Assembly (NCBI GenBank): GCA_017479265.1
Contig: JAFVCK010000053.1
Location: forward strand, 1-51,132
DNA from: Bacteroidales bacterium
GTDB lineage: Bacteria > Bacteroidota > Bacteroidia > Bacteroidales > UBA932
Length of the DNA stretch: 51,132 nucleotides
Direction: 5' to 3'
Shown: in pieces, positions 1 through 9,623 of the stretch
How the letters are laid out: each line of letters starts with the position of its first letter
Numbering within the stretch: the first letter of the stretch is position 1
Made by a program: the position numbers and the translations under genes
Notes under the pieces: generated by a model
Seen by the model: only the letters and a program-made list of their open reading frames with translations
Database searches by the model: none
What the model was told of the DNA's origin: nothing

Positions 1-488
1 AGCTGGCAGCTGAGGCGGCCGTCCGCTACATAAAACTGGAAGAGGCAGTGGCAGGGAGGCAGGGCCATCTTGTCAACTTCGCCGGGGTTCCATGCGGTCA
101 CCATCATACGGCGGGAATCGGGGTTGTTCTTTATGGTCTGGATTACCTGCGAGAGCTGGTCTATGCTGCGGCCGTCCGGAGCGGGCCATGAGCGCCACTG
201 ATGGCCATAGACAGGGCCCAGGTCGCCGTTCTCGTCGGCCCATTCGTCCCAGATGCTTACTCCGTTGTCCTTGAGGTATTTGATATTGGTGTCGCCCGCT
301 ATGAACCACAGCAGTTCATGGATTATGGACCGCAGGTGGAGTTTCTTGGTGGTCAGAACAGGGAAGCCTTCGGACAGGTCAAAGCGCATCTGATGGCCGA
401 AAATGCTGAGCGTACCTACCCCGGTACGGTCATGCTTCTCCACGCCCGTATCCAGTATAAGTTGCAGAAGGTCAAGATATTGTTTCAT
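1..488 (-). CDS. thyA: Thymidylate synthase, 3' end cut by the window edge
   Basis: Makes dTMP from dUMP with methylene-tetrahydrofolate in the cytoplasm. Read on the minus strand from an ATG at 488, the first 162 codons are present. They start [15 protein letters not shown], continue with the conserved [11 protein letters not shown] folate/phosphate loop and GDTNIKYL, and reach the active-site segment [17 protein letters not shown] just before the edge, so the catalytic Cys is inside the window. The rest (about 100 residues) is missing only because the sequence stops. The ATG overlaps the stop of the upstream epimerase gene by four bases (ATGA), which suggests translational coupling. Identification is firm from the motifs. 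Confidence 0.96.
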   Translation of the reverse strand, partial: MKQYLDLLQLILDTGVEKHDRTGVGTLSIFGHQMRFDLSEGFPVLTTKKLHLRSIIHELLWFIAGDTNIKYLKDNGVSIWDEWADENGDLGPVYGHQWRSWPAPDGRSIDQLSQVIQTIKNNPDSRRMMVTAWNPGEVDKMALPPCHCLFQFYVADGRLSCQ

Positions 489-1522
489 CGGACAGAGAAT
501 GCTAGGATTATGGCTTCGTTGAATGTCTCGCCGGGACGGAGCACCGTGGAAGGATAATCGGGGTGGTTGGGGCTGTCGGGGAAATGCTGGCATTCTATGG
601 CTACGGCATCATAGTCGTTCCATGTGCGGCCCTTTCCTGCGGGGCATCCAGTGAGCCAGTTGCCGGTATAAATCTGCACTCCGGGCTGGGTGGTAAGAAC
701 CTCCAGGACCCTGCCGCTGAGGGGGTCGAAAAGCTCAGCCGCCCTCTGTATCTGGCCCGGCTCATAACCGTCAATCACGAAGCAGTTGTCATATCCCTTG
801 CCATAGTTGAGGGCAGGAAAATCGGCCTTGAGGTCGCGTCCGAGTGGCTTGGGATTGATAAAGTCCATGGGGGTGCCGGCTACGGGTTCGCTGTCGCCAA
901 GAGGAATCAGAGTATCGTCCGTAGGAAGATATTCCGAGGCGTTGAGGGTGAGTTCATGGGAAAGGACATCGCCCTGGCCTGCGAGATTGAAATAGGCGTG
1001 ATTGGTGAGGTTCACGACAGTTGGAGCATCCGTTACGGCTGCAAAGGTCAGGGTCAGCACATTGTCGTCGCTCCAGGAGTAACGTGCGGTGACCTTGAGA
1101 TTGCCGGGATATCCAGCCTCGCCGTCGGCTGAATAATACATGAATTCTACGTCATCTCCGTCTATCCTGCTGTCCCACACCTGATTCTGGAAGCCTTGGG
1201 GACCGCCGTGCAGGTGGTTGGGACCGTTGTTTACGGGCAGTTCGTACTGCTTGCCGTCAAGGGTGAAGCGGCCTTTGGCGATGCGGTTGGCGTAGCGGCC
1301 GGGGCACTTGCCGCCGCAAGGTCCGTCTGCCATATAGTCCAGGGCTTTGTCATAGCCGAGCACGACGTCGGCGGCCTTTCCGTCCTTGTCAGGGACGACT
1401 ATGGATACGATTCCTGCTCCAAGCGAGGAGAGTTCTACATAGAAGCCCTTCTTGTTTGTAATGCGGTATTTGAATATTTCTTTTCCGCCTTCGGCGGTGT
1501 CCCATAGGGTTTTAGTTATCAT
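485..1522 (-). CDS. galM: Aldose 1-epimerase (galactose mutarotase)
   Basis: Interconverts alpha and beta anomers of galactose or glucose, supplying alpha-galactose to galactokinase. The 345-residue protein has the family length. [12 protein letters not shown] and [10 protein letters not shown] lie near residues 80-110, the catalytic His is in [11 protein letters not shown] near 175, and the C-terminal catalytic Glu is in [20 protein letters not shown]. No signal peptide is seen, so it is cytoplasmic. It lies 129 bases downstream of the GH89-GH27 gene on the same strand; a GH27 domain that releases galactose would feed this enzyme. It overlaps thyA by four bases. The intervening spacer holds short direct repeats, so co-transcription with the glycosidase is likely but not certain. 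Confidence 0.95.
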   Translation of the reverse strand: MITKTLWDTAEGGKEIFKYRITNKKGFYVELSSLGAGIVSIVVPDKDGKAADVVLGYDKALDYMADGPCGGKCPGRYANRIAKGRFTLDGKQYELPVNNGPNHLHGGPQGFQNQVWDSRIDGDDVEFMYYSADGEAGYPGNLKVTARYSWSDDNVLTLTFAAVTDAPTVVNLTNHAYFNLAGQGDVLSHELTLNASEYLPTDDTLIPLGDSEPVAGTPMDFINPKPLGRDLKADFPALNYGKGYDNCFVIDGYEPGQIQRAAELFDPLSGRVLEVLTTQPGVQIYTGNWLTGCPAGKGRTWNDYDAVAIECQHFPDSPNHPDYPSTVLRPGETFNEAIILAFSVR

Positions 1523-1560
1523 GGCGTTATGGTGTTAACTGTTTGTTTTTTAGATTCTTC

Positions 1561-1648
1561 GAACCGTCCTTCGACAGGCTCAGGAACCATCCTTCGGCAG
1601 GCTCAGAAACCGTCCTTCGGCAGGCTCAGGAACGCTCAGAATGACAGG
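1561..1648. repeat. Three tandem 23-bp repeats plus a partial copy
   Basis: Units at 1561-1583, 1584-1606 and 1607-1629 follow the pattern RAACCRTCCTTCGRCAGGCTCAG and differ by one to three bases. They are followed by a derived tail (GAACGCTCAGAATGACAGG, 1630-1648). They fill the spacer between the GH89-GH27 stop and galM. The core CCTTCGRCAGGCTCAG is of the short intergenic repeat type seen scattered in many genomes; its role is unknown. No coding potential is seen and no spacer structure that would suggest CRISPR. Confidence 0.85.
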
Positions 1649-1651
1649 ACC

Positions 1652-4600
1652 TTATCTGCCGAGGCGATAAAGCAGCACGTCGTGCGATTCGAGGGAAACA
1701 GGCATTGTGCCGGTGGCGGAAACCGTAGTGCCGTTCCACAGGTCACGGGCCTTGAGACCCTTGGACATATCGAGGGTCATGCCGCTGAGCTTGTCCTCGT
1801 AAGCAATTGAAGACCAGTCAAGTTCAAAGGAAACGGTCTCGGGGCCGCCGTTCAGCAGGCAGAAGGCCCAGTCACCTCCGGAAAGAGGCTTGAGCCAATA
1901 TTCCACGCTTCCTTCCTTGCGCAGGCGAAGGCCCTGCACTCCGAGTTTATCCTGGTCTATGGCTATTACATCCTTGTTGAGTATTATGGACTTGGTCTGT
2001 TCGCTCATGGAACGGAGGTCATTGCCCAGCATAAGCGGCGAGGCCATCATGCACCACATACTGAAATGCGCCCTGTCCTCGATGAAACTCATGCCGTTGC
2101 CCACTTCAAGCATATCGGCATCGTTCCAGTGGCCGGGGCCGGCGAACTCGCGCAGGGGGGCGTTCTGGTCTATTATGTCCATAACTCCGAGAGGGGTCCA
2201 GAGGCGTATTCCATTGGCATCGAACTCATAAGGTACATGGTCGAAAACCGGGCCTATGTCGCCCGTGCTGCGCCAGGACTGGCCCATGCGTGCAGCCCAT
2301 CTCCATGGCTGGGAATTACCCCATTCACAAATGCTGAAAAGTATGGGACGGCCCGCCTCGCGAAGGGCGTCACGCATAAGGGCGTAACTCTTGCGGGTGC
2401 TCTGCATAGGAGTATTGCACCAGTCATATTTGAGATAATCCACACCCCAGGAGGCGTATGTTCTGGCATCCTGGTATTCGTGTCCGAGGCTGCCGGGATA
2501 TCCTGCACAGGTCTTGGAGCCGGCATCGCTGTAAACACCGAACTTGAGGCCCTTGGAGTGGATATAATCGGCGAGGGCCTTCATGCCGGAGGGGAACTTC
2601 CCGGGGTCCTCATGGATATTGCCGAGACTGTCCCTCAGGCCATGCCATCCGTCGTCGAGATTGACATATTTGTACCCTGCATCAGCCAGGCCGGAAGACA
2701 CCATCACGTCGGCTATCTCCTTGATTTTCTGCTCATTGATATCGGCGCGGAATATATTCCAGGCATTCCATCCCATCTGCGGCACATCGGCCAGACCGGG
2801 CCATTTGCGCTCTGCGCCTTCAATGCCCACCATAGCCCAGTCATACTCGAATTCGCGCACGAGGCGGTCGAACCTCCTTGCAGCGCTCGTGCCGTCGGGA
2901 GTGTATCCGGCACCATGTACATTCTCGAACTCAACTCCCGAGCACATAGCGTCCTCAACGGCCTTGAAGAACATCTGCCAGCGAGGCTTGTAATAGGTCG
3001 ATAGCATACCTGACCACTCGCGGTTGGCATAGTCGCTGAGCTGGTAAGAATCGCTCCATACGCTGACTATTGTGCGGGCGTTCATTTCATAGTAATCCTT
3101 CTCGGCGGGAGTGTCGCCCCAGCTGCGGGCCTGCTCCACCCAGTCTGCGAGGGAGAATTCGCGGCGTTTGGACACCTGCTCCTCCATCTCGTCGAAAAGG
3201 TCCAGGAACTCCCCTGCCACGGCAGTCATGGTCGGAAGGTCGCGGTTGCGGTAGGCCTCGACATAGCGTTCACGCACCTCGGGAGCGCGGTTGCCAATCA
3301 GTTCACGTGCCAGATTCACCCTGTCGTATTCGAGGTAATTCGAACTTCCTTCCACCGCCATCATAAGGTCGTAGGCCTTCTGCAGCAGGTTGTTATCGTA
3401 GATATGCTTTATGAGCACGGTCCAATGCCAGGTGCCCTCCAGATTAGGATGGGCCAGCAGCAGGGAGGAAGAGCCGTTGACGCTGTGGCTGCGGCTGACG
3501 CTGTCGCAGATAAGGTGCCATGCCTCCCTGAAACCATCGTCACGGCGGCCCAGATGGCGGTCTGCCACATTGTCTATATAGTCGCTGTCGCTTATGCCGG
3601 TGTTCCAGGCCTTGCTCATTATGAATTCGTACATGGGCTCGTTCACGCCGAAGCCTTCGAGGGTGGAACCTATTCCTATGAAGCCGTCTCCGCCGTTACG
3701 CTTGGTCTCCTCTATCCAGTCGCTTTCCTGGTGCCAGTCGCCCTCTATGCTGGTCATGCCGCCGAAGTTGCCCAGGTAGCACCATATATAGTTGTGTCCG
3801 TGGAACTTATTCGTCCTTTTCCAGACCTGGTCGAGGTCGCAGTAATAGTCCAGTATGGTCATCTTGCCCCTCGGCACGGAGCCCAGGTATGCCTCTATGT
3901 TCTCGGGGGTCCAGTGCTTCCGGTCGTTGAAGAAGAGCCAGCCCATCTGCAGCCACTGAGCATCGGGGTCCACGGCGGCGAGGGAATTGTAGATGCCGGA
4001 ACCCAGCTTGGAGAGGGTCTCGGGGTCCCAGAAAGGAGCGTCAACCTCGTTGAAAGGGTCTATGCCGTAGATATGGTCGGTGCCGTACATTCTGGTCTGC
4101 TCCTCGAGGAAGTCCTTCTGTATCTGCGTGAAAACAGGGTCCATGGGGCTGAGGAAGGTGCAGCGGTACTCGTCGGCGAAACGGCACCAGCGGCTGACGC
4201 GGAAGGTGTCAATCTGGGGCATCACGTCTGCGAGCTCGGCAGGTATGTGTCCGGCGAATCCGGGCAGCACGGGGTGCATTCCGAGGGCCCTTTCACGCTC
4301 CAATATACGCTTTTGCAGCTTGGCCTGGCCATCTATCCATTTCTGGGGAAGAGGGCCCTGCCAGCGGTCCACGTTGGACATTCTCTGCCACGGGAGGTGG
4401 GCCGGTCCTGTAAAGAAAGCGCGGATTTGCTCGTCCGTGAGGCCGTATTTGCGCCATACCTTCTGCCATACTGCTTCCTGTCCGGTGATGGCGAGAGGCT
4501 CGTTGACTCCGTTGAGGGCCATCCAGTCGATGAAGCGCTCCCATTCCTGCCATCTCCAGTAAGGCATGGTATAGCCGAAAGTGCAGTAGTTCAGGAAGAA

Positions 4601-4954
4601 ACGCACGGGAACTTCGGCCTGCACCCTCACCTTTTCGCTCACGGAGGGAAGGGTCTCGGGGAGCTCCACGGGATTGTAGTCATACCATGAAACATTGGCC
4701 AGGCAGCAGTTCTGGAGGTACCAGTTCAGACCGGTAGCCATGACACCTGCGTCCGTGCCCCTTATATGGACCTTGGAGCCTATGCTCTCGACTTCATAGA
4801 CATCGACGCTGTCCGTTATCTTTTCGAACACTATGCCTGAGGCTTTGTCGCCCATTATTCGGCCTGCAAGGGCCCTGGCCTCCCGCACATCGGGGTCGCC
4901 GCAGGAAACTGCGGCAATGCACGCGGCCAGAAAAAGAATCAGATGACGCTTCAT
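1652..4954 (-). CDS. GH89 alpha-N-acetylglucosaminidase fused to GH27 alpha-galactosidase, lipoprotein
   Basis: A 1100-residue two-enzyme protein. The N-terminus is a lipoprotein signal with the lipidated Cys at 18 (AAVSCG). Residues about 25-720 are GH89 (NAGLU-like): the predicted acid/base Glu303 in DPFNEVDAPFW and nucleophile Glu433 in GSTLEGFGVNEPMYEF are both present. Residues about 725-1100 are GH27: MGWNAWN at 727, YVNLDDGW, LKYDWCN with nucleophile Asp844, CEWG, STGDIG with acid/base Asp899, and AGPGHWNDADML, then a C-terminal beta-sandwich. GH89 removes alpha-linked GlcNAc (for example the GlcNAc-alpha1,4-Gal cap of gastric mucin or heparan ends); GH27 removes alpha-Gal or alpha-GalNAc. 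No stop or frame break lies between them. It starts one base after the GDPD lipoprotein gene. Which sugar the GH27 half prefers is not decidable by eye. Confidence 0.93.
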   Translation of the reverse strand: MKRHLILFLAACIAAVSCGDPDVREARALAGRIMGDKASGIVFEKITDSVDVYEVESIGSKVHIRGTDAGVMATGLNWYLQNCCLANVSWYDYNPVELPETLPSVSEKVRVQAEVPVRFFLNYCTFGYTMPYWRWQEWERFIDWMALNGVNEPLAITGQEAVWQKVWRKYGLTDEQIRAFFTGPAHLPWQRMSNVDRWQGPLPQKWIDGQAKLQKRILERERALGMHPVLPGFAGHIPAELADVMPQIDTFRVSRWCRFADEYRCTFLSPMDPVFTQIQKDFLEEQTRMYGTDHIYGIDPFNEVDAPFWDPETLSKLGSGIYNSLAAVDPDAQWLQMGWLFFNDRKHWTPENIEAYLGSVPRGKMTILDYYCDLDQVWKRTNKFHGHNYIWCYLGNFGGMTSIEGDWHQESDWIEETKRNGGDGFIGIGSTLEGFGVNEPMYEFIMSKAWNTGISDSDYIDNVADRHLGRRDDGFREAWHLICDSVSRSHSVNGSSSLLLAHPNLEGTWHWTVLIKHIYDNNLLQKAYDLMMAVEGSSNYLEYDRVNLARELIGNRAPEVRERYVEAYRNRDLPTMTAVAGEFLDLFDEMEEQVSKRREFSLADWVEQARSWGDTPAEKDYYEMNARTIVSVWSDSYQLSDYANREWSGMLSTYYKPRWQMFFKAVEDAMCSGVEFENVHGAGYTPDGTSAARRFDRLVREFEYDWAMVGIEGAERKWPGLADVPQMGWNAWNIFRADINEQKIKEIADVMVSSGLADAGYKYVNLDDGWHGLRDSLGNIHEDPGKFPSGMKALADYIHSKGLKFGVYSDAGSKTCAGYPGSLGHEYQDARTYASWGVDYLKYDWCNTPMQSTRKSYALMRDALREAGRPILFSICEWGNSQPWRWAARMGQSWRSTGDIGPVFDHVPYEFDANGIRLWTPLGVMDIIDQNAPLREFAGPGHWNDADMLEVGNGMSFIEDRAHFSMWCMMASPLMLGNDLRSMSEQTKSIILNKDVIAIDQDKLGVQGLRLRKEGSVEYWLKPLSGGDWAFCLLNGGPETVSFELDWSSIAYEDKLSGMTLDMSKGLKARDLWNGTTVSATGTMPVSLESHDVLLYRLGR

Positions 4955-4955
4955 G

Positions 4956-7148
4956 TTACTCGGTTATCCAGACGATGTCGCAGAGTTCCTGGCAGACATC
5001 GGGCTTGTTTGTCGTTATGTAATCAACTCCCCAGGACATGTATTTGAGCATGGCATCGGGAGAGTCTATGGTCCAGACATTTACAATCATTCCAAGGTCG
5101 TGGGCCTCCTTGACCCAGGACTGCTGGAGGGAACTGTAGTCAAGGCCCATTATGCCGTCGGCATAGAGGGCTGAAGGGGTCTTGCCGCCGCTGAGGTATT
5201 CCACCATGGACTCGGGCAGGGCGGCGTGGATGCGCTTGCAGATACCGTAGTCGAAGGCTATCCAATCGACGCGGTCCACGAGGTTCTTTTCCTTGACGAG
5301 GGCTATACACTTGTCAGTCACGTCGTTGTTCCTCTGGGTGGTGCTGTGGGTCTTGATTTCAAGCACCATGCGGGTCTTGTCGGACTTCAGGCCCTGCTCC
5401 AGGTACTGCTCGAGGGTGGGGATGTTCTCGCCATTGCTGAGCTTGAGGGCGGCGACGGTCTGGGTGGTGGCATCCTGTATCTTGACTCCTCCGAGAGTTC
5501 CGTCATGGTTTATGAAAAGGTCGCCGTCGGTGGTCATCCATACGTCGAATTCGGAGCCATATACGCCAAGGTCCTGGGCGGCCTTGAGGGCCGCTATGGA
5601 GTTCTCTGGACGGACCTTTCCGGAGGCGCCGTCGTGGAAGCCGCGATGGGCCACTACCTTGGTGGTAATGTCGTTCTGGGCATCGGCCGAGATGTTGAGC
5701 TGAATGCTGCCCAGAGGATATACGGACTCGCCCCTGCGACAGATCATGGAGTATGTTCCGGAAGGTATGGTAGCGTCCACCTTGACCTTTGCATATCCGT
5801 CAAGTATTTCTGTATCAGGAGTATATGTCTTGTCTCCGTCGCTGAGGGTTATGGTGTCCCCGGTCTTCAGGCCACCGGCATAGACCAGGAATTTGTATCC
5901 GGGGCGTATGCTGCAAGGGGACATGTAGCGGATGTCGGAAAGCAGCAGCGGGTCCTCGGGCTGCTCAGTCTTGACCTCTTCCCATAGACCGAGAATTTCC
6001 TCCTCTTCGAGGGCGCGGCCGTAGATTCGGGCTATGGCGATATCGCCGTTCCATGCGGACTCCGCGGTGGATGCGCTGTTGGGGTCGCCGCCTATGCAGA
6101 ACCACCAACATGAGGAAGAAGAGGGGAAGTTGAGCTTGCCGTCGGTATAAACCGTAGCCTTGAGTTCACCGTCGAGATATACCCTGGAAATGCCGGTTTC
6201 AATATCCCATTTGCCGACTAAGTGATAGTAGCGCCCCGGCACCGGGGTGACTCCTGTCTTGGTCCATATCCACTGGGATGAGCCGGTGGTGGAGACATTG
6301 GGCAGCCAGGTCAGGCAGTTGCCCTGTCCGCTGGTGCTGATCAGGAAGCCTACGCCGCCTCCCTGGTGGGAGGAGAAGAACTTGGTCTCCGCTCCGGAGG
6401 GAGCCATAACATCCAGACGCACAAGTGCTTCCATGGTAATACCCTTGCCCATTATAGCCTTCGCCGTGGCATCCTGCGCATAGTCGGCCTTGTAGTAGCC
6501 GTCATTGAATCCGGTGGCTACGGTGTGGTTGAAATGGGCCACATAACGTCCGTATGTCTCGTTGTAATAGGTGGAGAGGCCGGAGCCGAGCACGGAAGTG
6601 AGCTTGAGGGGATGACCTACGGCGTTGTTTACCGCCGTGCCGTTGGGGAGGAATTCAATATCCAAAAGGTCGGCCACTGGGCCCTCGGGCTCTTCTGAAG
6701 GCTCCGCGGGATATCCCGTGCCGGGCTGCACAACGGAGACTTCCCAAACTTTAGAAACGCCTGTACATGAGATATTTATGGTGCCTATAGACTCAGTGCA
6801 GGAGTTGTTTTCCCCCGCCCTGAATGTGACGATGCTCTCCCCTACAGTCAGGTCGAGTATGAAGCCTGCTTCCGTGGTGGCATTCACGCTTATGTCGTCG
6901 CGGTTGGTCTCGAGGGTGAAGGGTATTTCACCGCTGCCTCCATGCGCGGGAATCTCTATCTCGGTGACATCTACCGAAAACCTGACATATTCCTCCTCGG
7001 GGGCCTGAGAAGGTTCGTCCGAAGGCGTTGCGGAAGGGTCGTCAGAACCAGTCTGCTCCTGTGGCACAGTCTGCTCCTGAGGCTTATTGCAATAAGTGGC
7101 TCCGAAGGTAATCATCAGCGCTGCGGCCAATATGCTTAAACGTCTCAT
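4956..7148 (-). CDS. BACON / LamG-like / glycerophosphodiester phosphodiesterase lipoprotein
   Basis: A 730-residue surface or periplasmic lipoprotein. Signal peptide with lipobox Cys20 (GATYC), then a Ser/Asp/Glu/Pro linker (21-53), a BACON-like beta domain (about 57-142, ending WEVSVVQPG), a second acidic linker, a concanavalin/LamG-like sandwich (about 170-392, with GRYYHLVGKWD and ISRVYLDGEL), a small beta domain (405-485) and a C-terminal GDPD domain (496-725). The GDPD shows HRG at 501, RPENS at 513, EFDV at 533 and NHDG at 547, the metal and catalytic residues of the family, which splits glycerophosphodiesters to glycerol-3-phosphate. BACON and LamG modules usually bind glycans, so it may act on a glycan- or mucus-associated substrate. 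It is followed after one base by the GH89-GH27 gene, so the two are probably co-expressed. Confidence 0.9.
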   Translation of the reverse strand: MRRLSILAAALMITFGATYCNKPQEQTVPQEQTGSDDPSATPSDEPSQAPEEEYVRFSVDVTEIEIPAHGGSGEIPFTLETNRDDISVNATTEAGFILDLTVGESIVTFRAGENNSCTESIGTINISCTGVSKVWEVSVVQPGTGYPAEPSEEPEGPVADLLDIEFLPNGTAVNNAVGHPLKLTSVLGSGLSTYYNETYGRYVAHFNHTVATGFNDGYYKADYAQDATAKAIMGKGITMEALVRLDVMAPSGAETKFFSSHQGGGVGFLISTSGQGNCLTWLPNVSTTGSSQWIWTKTGVTPVPGRYYHLVGKWDIETGISRVYLDGELKATVYTDGKLNFPSSSSCWWFCIGGDPNSASTAESAWNGDIAIARIYGRALEEEEILGLWEEVKTEQPEDPLLLSDIRYMSPCSIRPGYKFLVYAGGLKTGDTITLSDGDKTYTPDTEILDGYAKVKVDATIPSGTYSMICRRGESVYPLGSIQLNISADAQNDITTKVVAHRGFHDGASGKVRPENSIAALKAAQDLGVYGSEFDVWMTTDGDLFINHDGTLGGVKIQDATTQTVAALKLSNGENIPTLEQYLEQGLKSDKTRMVLEIKTHSTTQRNNDVTDKCIALVKEKNLVDRVDWIAFDYGICKRIHAALPESMVEYLSGGKTPSALYADGIMGLDYSSLQQSWVKEAHDLGMIVNVWTIDSPDAMLKYMSWGVDYITTNKPDVCQELCDIVWITE

Positions 7149-7184
7149 ATTTAATTATATGAATCTCATATTTAATTATTTGAA
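7143..7184. repeat. 21-bp tandem duplication across a gene junction
   Basis: TCTCATATTTAATTATATGAA (7143-7163, one base over 20 in length) is followed directly by a copy with one mismatch (7164-7184). The pair covers the stop codon of the CpXC gene, the spacer and the start codon of the GDPD gene. The duplicated start gives a four-codon decoy frame (ATG at 7169, M-R-F-I-stop) upstream of the true start at 7148. Confidence 0.85.
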
Positions 7185-7799
7185 TATTGTATCTACCCAG
7201 TCCGAATCCACCCTCGCGAAGCCTTCGGAAGGCATTGCGTCCGGGTTGCGCAGCAGTATGGCGCTGCAATCTTCATAGACATTGAAGCCTATGTTTACAG
7301 CGTGCATAGCGCCGTCCATGGGGAATGACAGCACTATCTCGTTGTCCGCACCCTGGAGACGGTAGAATTTCATGTTCAGCTCCAGGGCCTTTGCGCCCTG
7401 TTTTTCAGCGAGTTCATGCCTCGTTACATATTTGCACAACTCTACTGTGGCATCGTCCAGTCCGGCATCATGGATATTCACCTTTTCTATCAGCGAACCT
7501 GCGTCGCGGACTATCCTCAGGGTATATCCCGGAAGTTGGGAGGCAATGGAGGCTACGCCGGAAGGAGGCTCCGCTCCTCCTGGCAGAAGCCAGATAAGAA
7601 GGGAAGCCTCCGGATCATGGTAAAGTGTCTGATACTGAGCAAGATGTCTCTCTCCGCACGATGGACATTCCTGTATGAACAGGGAGCCGTCACGTACCTT
7701 TTCCTTCAACTCCGGGTGTTCCGAGACATTGATGGACTCAGGCACATCCGCCTCCCAGGATGCCCCGCAGCGGCGACATATAAACCTGGCTCTACTCAT
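7176..7799 (-). CDS. CpXC-domain protein
   Basis: About 207 residues, with an N-terminal zinc-ribbon-like CpXC domain: paired knuckles CRRCG near the start and CPSCGE near residue 48, separated by an acidic stretch, then a region with hydrophobic strand-like segments. No signal peptide or membrane helix, so it is probably cytoplasmic. The family is widespread and its function is not known to me. A GTG at 7805 extends the frame by two residues, but the ATG at 7799 ([11 protein letters not shown]) is the more usual start. It overlaps the 3' end of aspS by eight bases and is followed closely by the GDPD gene, so it is probably read through from aspS. Confidence 0.75.
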   Translation of the reverse strand: MSRARFICRRCGASWEADVPESINVSEHPELKEKVRDGSLFIQECPSCGERHLAQYQTLYHDPEASLLIWLLPGGAEPPSGVASIASQLPGYTLRIVRDAGSLIEKVNIHDAGLDDATVELCKYVTRHELAEKQGAKALELNMKFYRLQGADNEIVLSFPMDGAMHAVNIGFNVYEDCSAILLRNPDAMPSEGFARVDSDWVDTIFK

Positions 7800-9561
7800 C
7801 GGCACGGATGTCTATCCTGAGCTCATCGAGCTGCTCGCGGTCTATCTGTGAAGGAGAATCTATCATCACGTCGCGTCCCTGATTGTTCTTGGGGAAGGCG
7901 ATGTAGTCGCGTATGGAATCGCTGCCGCCGAACAGGGAGCAGACCCTGTCGAAGCCGAATGCGAGGCCTCCGTGGGGCGGTGCTCCGAACTTGAAGGCGT
8001 TGATTATGAAGCCGAACTTGTATTCAGCCTCCTCCGCGCCTATTCCGAGCACTTCGAACATTCTCTTCTGCACGTCGGCATTATGTATCCTTATGGAGCC
8101 GCCGCCGAGTTCGGTGCCGTTCAGCACGAAGTCGTAGGCATTGGCGCAGACCCTTTCGAGGTCCTCTTTCTTGTTGCTGTAGAACCACTTCTCATGCTCA
8201 GGCTTGGGAGCGGTAAAGGGATGGTGCATGGCGTAGAAGCGCTGAGTCTCGTCGTCCCATTCGAGCAGGGGGAAGTCCACTATCCACAGAGGGGCGAAGA
8301 CCTTGGGGTCGCGCAGGCCGAGGCGGCCGCCCATTTCGATGCGGAGCACGCCGAGCATGGTCTGGACCTTGCGGATGTTGTCGCCGCTCATGATGAGGAT
8401 GAGGTCGCCCTTGGAGGCTTCCGCGGCGGAGGCTATCTTCTCCAGGTCCTCGGGACCGTAGAACTTGTCTATGGATGACTTGTAGGTGCCGTCCTCGTTA
8501 ACCTTTATGTAAATCAGGCCTTTGGCACCGACCTGAGGGCGCTTTACCCATTCGGTGAGCTCGTCTATCTGCTTGCGGGTGTATTCCGCCGCGCCGGGAA
8601 CGCAGATGGCTCCTATGTAAGCCGCGCCGTCAAGCACGCCGAAGCCCTTGCCCTTGGCGGCAGAGGTGATTTCGTGTATGGTCATGCCGAAACGAACGTC
8701 GGGCTTGTCTGAGCCGTAGCGGTCCATGGCATCGTACCAGCTCATCCTCGGGAGAGGGTTGGGAATGTCCACGTCCAGGACGTTCTTGAACAGGGTGCGC
8801 ATCATGCCTTCAAAGGTGTTCAGCACGTCTTCCTGCTCCACGAAGGACATTTCGCAGTCAATCTGGGTGAATTCGGGCTGGCGGTCTGCGCGGAGGTCCT
8901 CGTCGCGGAAGCAGCGGACTATTTGGAAGTAACGGTCATATCCGGCCACCATCAGCAGTTGCTTGAAGGTCTGGGGGCTCTGGGGCAGGGCGTAGAACTG
9001 TCCGGGGTTCATCCTGGAAGGCACGACGAAGTCGCGGGCGCCTTCGGGGGTGGACTTTATGAGATAAGGAGTCTCTATCTCAAGGAAACCTTTGGCATCC
9101 AGATAGTTGCGCACCTCATGAGCCACTTTGTGCCTGAGGGTGAGGGCTTTCTTGAGGGGACCGCGGCGAAGGTCCAGATACCTGTATTTCGCCCTTATGT
9201 CCTCTCCGCCGTCGCTTTCGTCTTCTATGGTGAAAGGAGGGGTGATGCTCTTGTTGAGTATGTTTATCTTGTCTGTCTTGATTTCAATGTCACCTGTGGG
9301 CATCTTGGGGTTCTTGCTCTGGCGCTCGACGACTTCGCCTTCAATCTGGATGACGAATTCGCGGCCGAGGGAGGTGGCTGTCTCCACCAGGAGGGCGGGC
9401 GCATCGGCTTCAACTACGAGCTGCGTGATGCCGTAGCGGTCGCGCAGGTCTATGAATGTCATTCCGCCCAGACGGCGTGATTTCTGTACCCATCCGGCCA
9501 GTGTCACTTTGCGGCCTTTGTCTTGGATGCGGAGTTCTCCGCAAGTATGAGTTCTGTACAT
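7792..9561 (-). CDS. aspS: Aspartyl-tRNA synthetase
   Basis: Charges tRNA-Asp in the cytoplasm. The 589 residues match the bacterial type: N-terminal OB-fold anticodon domain ([24 protein letters not shown]), the class II motif 2 region [23 protein letters not shown] near 220, a bacterial GAD insertion (about 290-420) and motif 3 [10 protein letters not shown] near 535. The start is the ATG at 9561, with the divergent ksgA starting 62 bases away. The downstream CpXC gene overlaps its stop. Confidence 0.97.
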   Translation of the reverse strand: MYRTHTCGELRIQDKGRKVTLAGWVQKSRRLGGMTFIDLRDRYGITQLVVEADAPALLVETATSLGREFVIQIEGEVVERQSKNPKMPTGDIEIKTDKINILNKSITPPFTIEDESDGGEDIRAKYRYLDLRRGPLKKALTLRHKVAHEVRNYLDAKGFLEIETPYLIKSTPEGARDFVVPSRMNPGQFYALPQSPQTFKQLLMVAGYDRYFQIVRCFRDEDLRADRQPEFTQIDCEMSFVEQEDVLNTFEGMMRTLFKNVLDVDIPNPLPRMSWYDAMDRYGSDKPDVRFGMTIHEITSAAKGKGFGVLDGAAYIGAICVPGAAEYTRKQIDELTEWVKRPQVGAKGLIYIKVNEDGTYKSSIDKFYGPEDLEKIASAAEASKGDLILIMSGDNIRKVQTMLGVLRIEMGGRLGLRDPKVFAPLWIVDFPLLEWDDETQRFYAMHHPFTAPKPEHEKWFYSNKKEDLERVCANAYDFVLNGTELGGGSIRIHNADVQKRMFEVLGIGAEEAEYKFGFIINAFKFGAPPHGGLAFGFDRVCSLFGGSDSIRDYIAFPKNNQGRDVMIDSPSQIDREQLDELRIDIRADE

Positions 9562-9606
9562 CTTAATTAATTATGCTTTTATCCCACAAAAATAATAAAT
9601 TTAGGT

Positions 9607-9614
9607 TATATTTG
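9607..9614 (+). promoter_or_regulatory. Bacteroidota -7 element of ksgA
   Basis: TATATTTG fits TAnnTTTG exactly and ends nine bases before the ksgA ATG at 9624. No convincing TTTG -33 box is seen at 19-21 bp. The predicted transcript would have a leader of only a few bases, so ksgA mRNA may be nearly leaderless. Confidence 0.55.
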
Positions 9615-9623
9615 CGAATAATT

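Noticed and set aside
1561..1648. Tandem repeats considered as a CRISPR array
   Set aside because: The units are directly adjacent with no spacers and there are no cas genes.
3404..4690. Long plus-strand open frame (428 codons) opposite the GH89 region
   Set aside because: It is the antisense shadow of a firmly identified gene in G+C-rich DNA, with no protein-family motif and no promoter.
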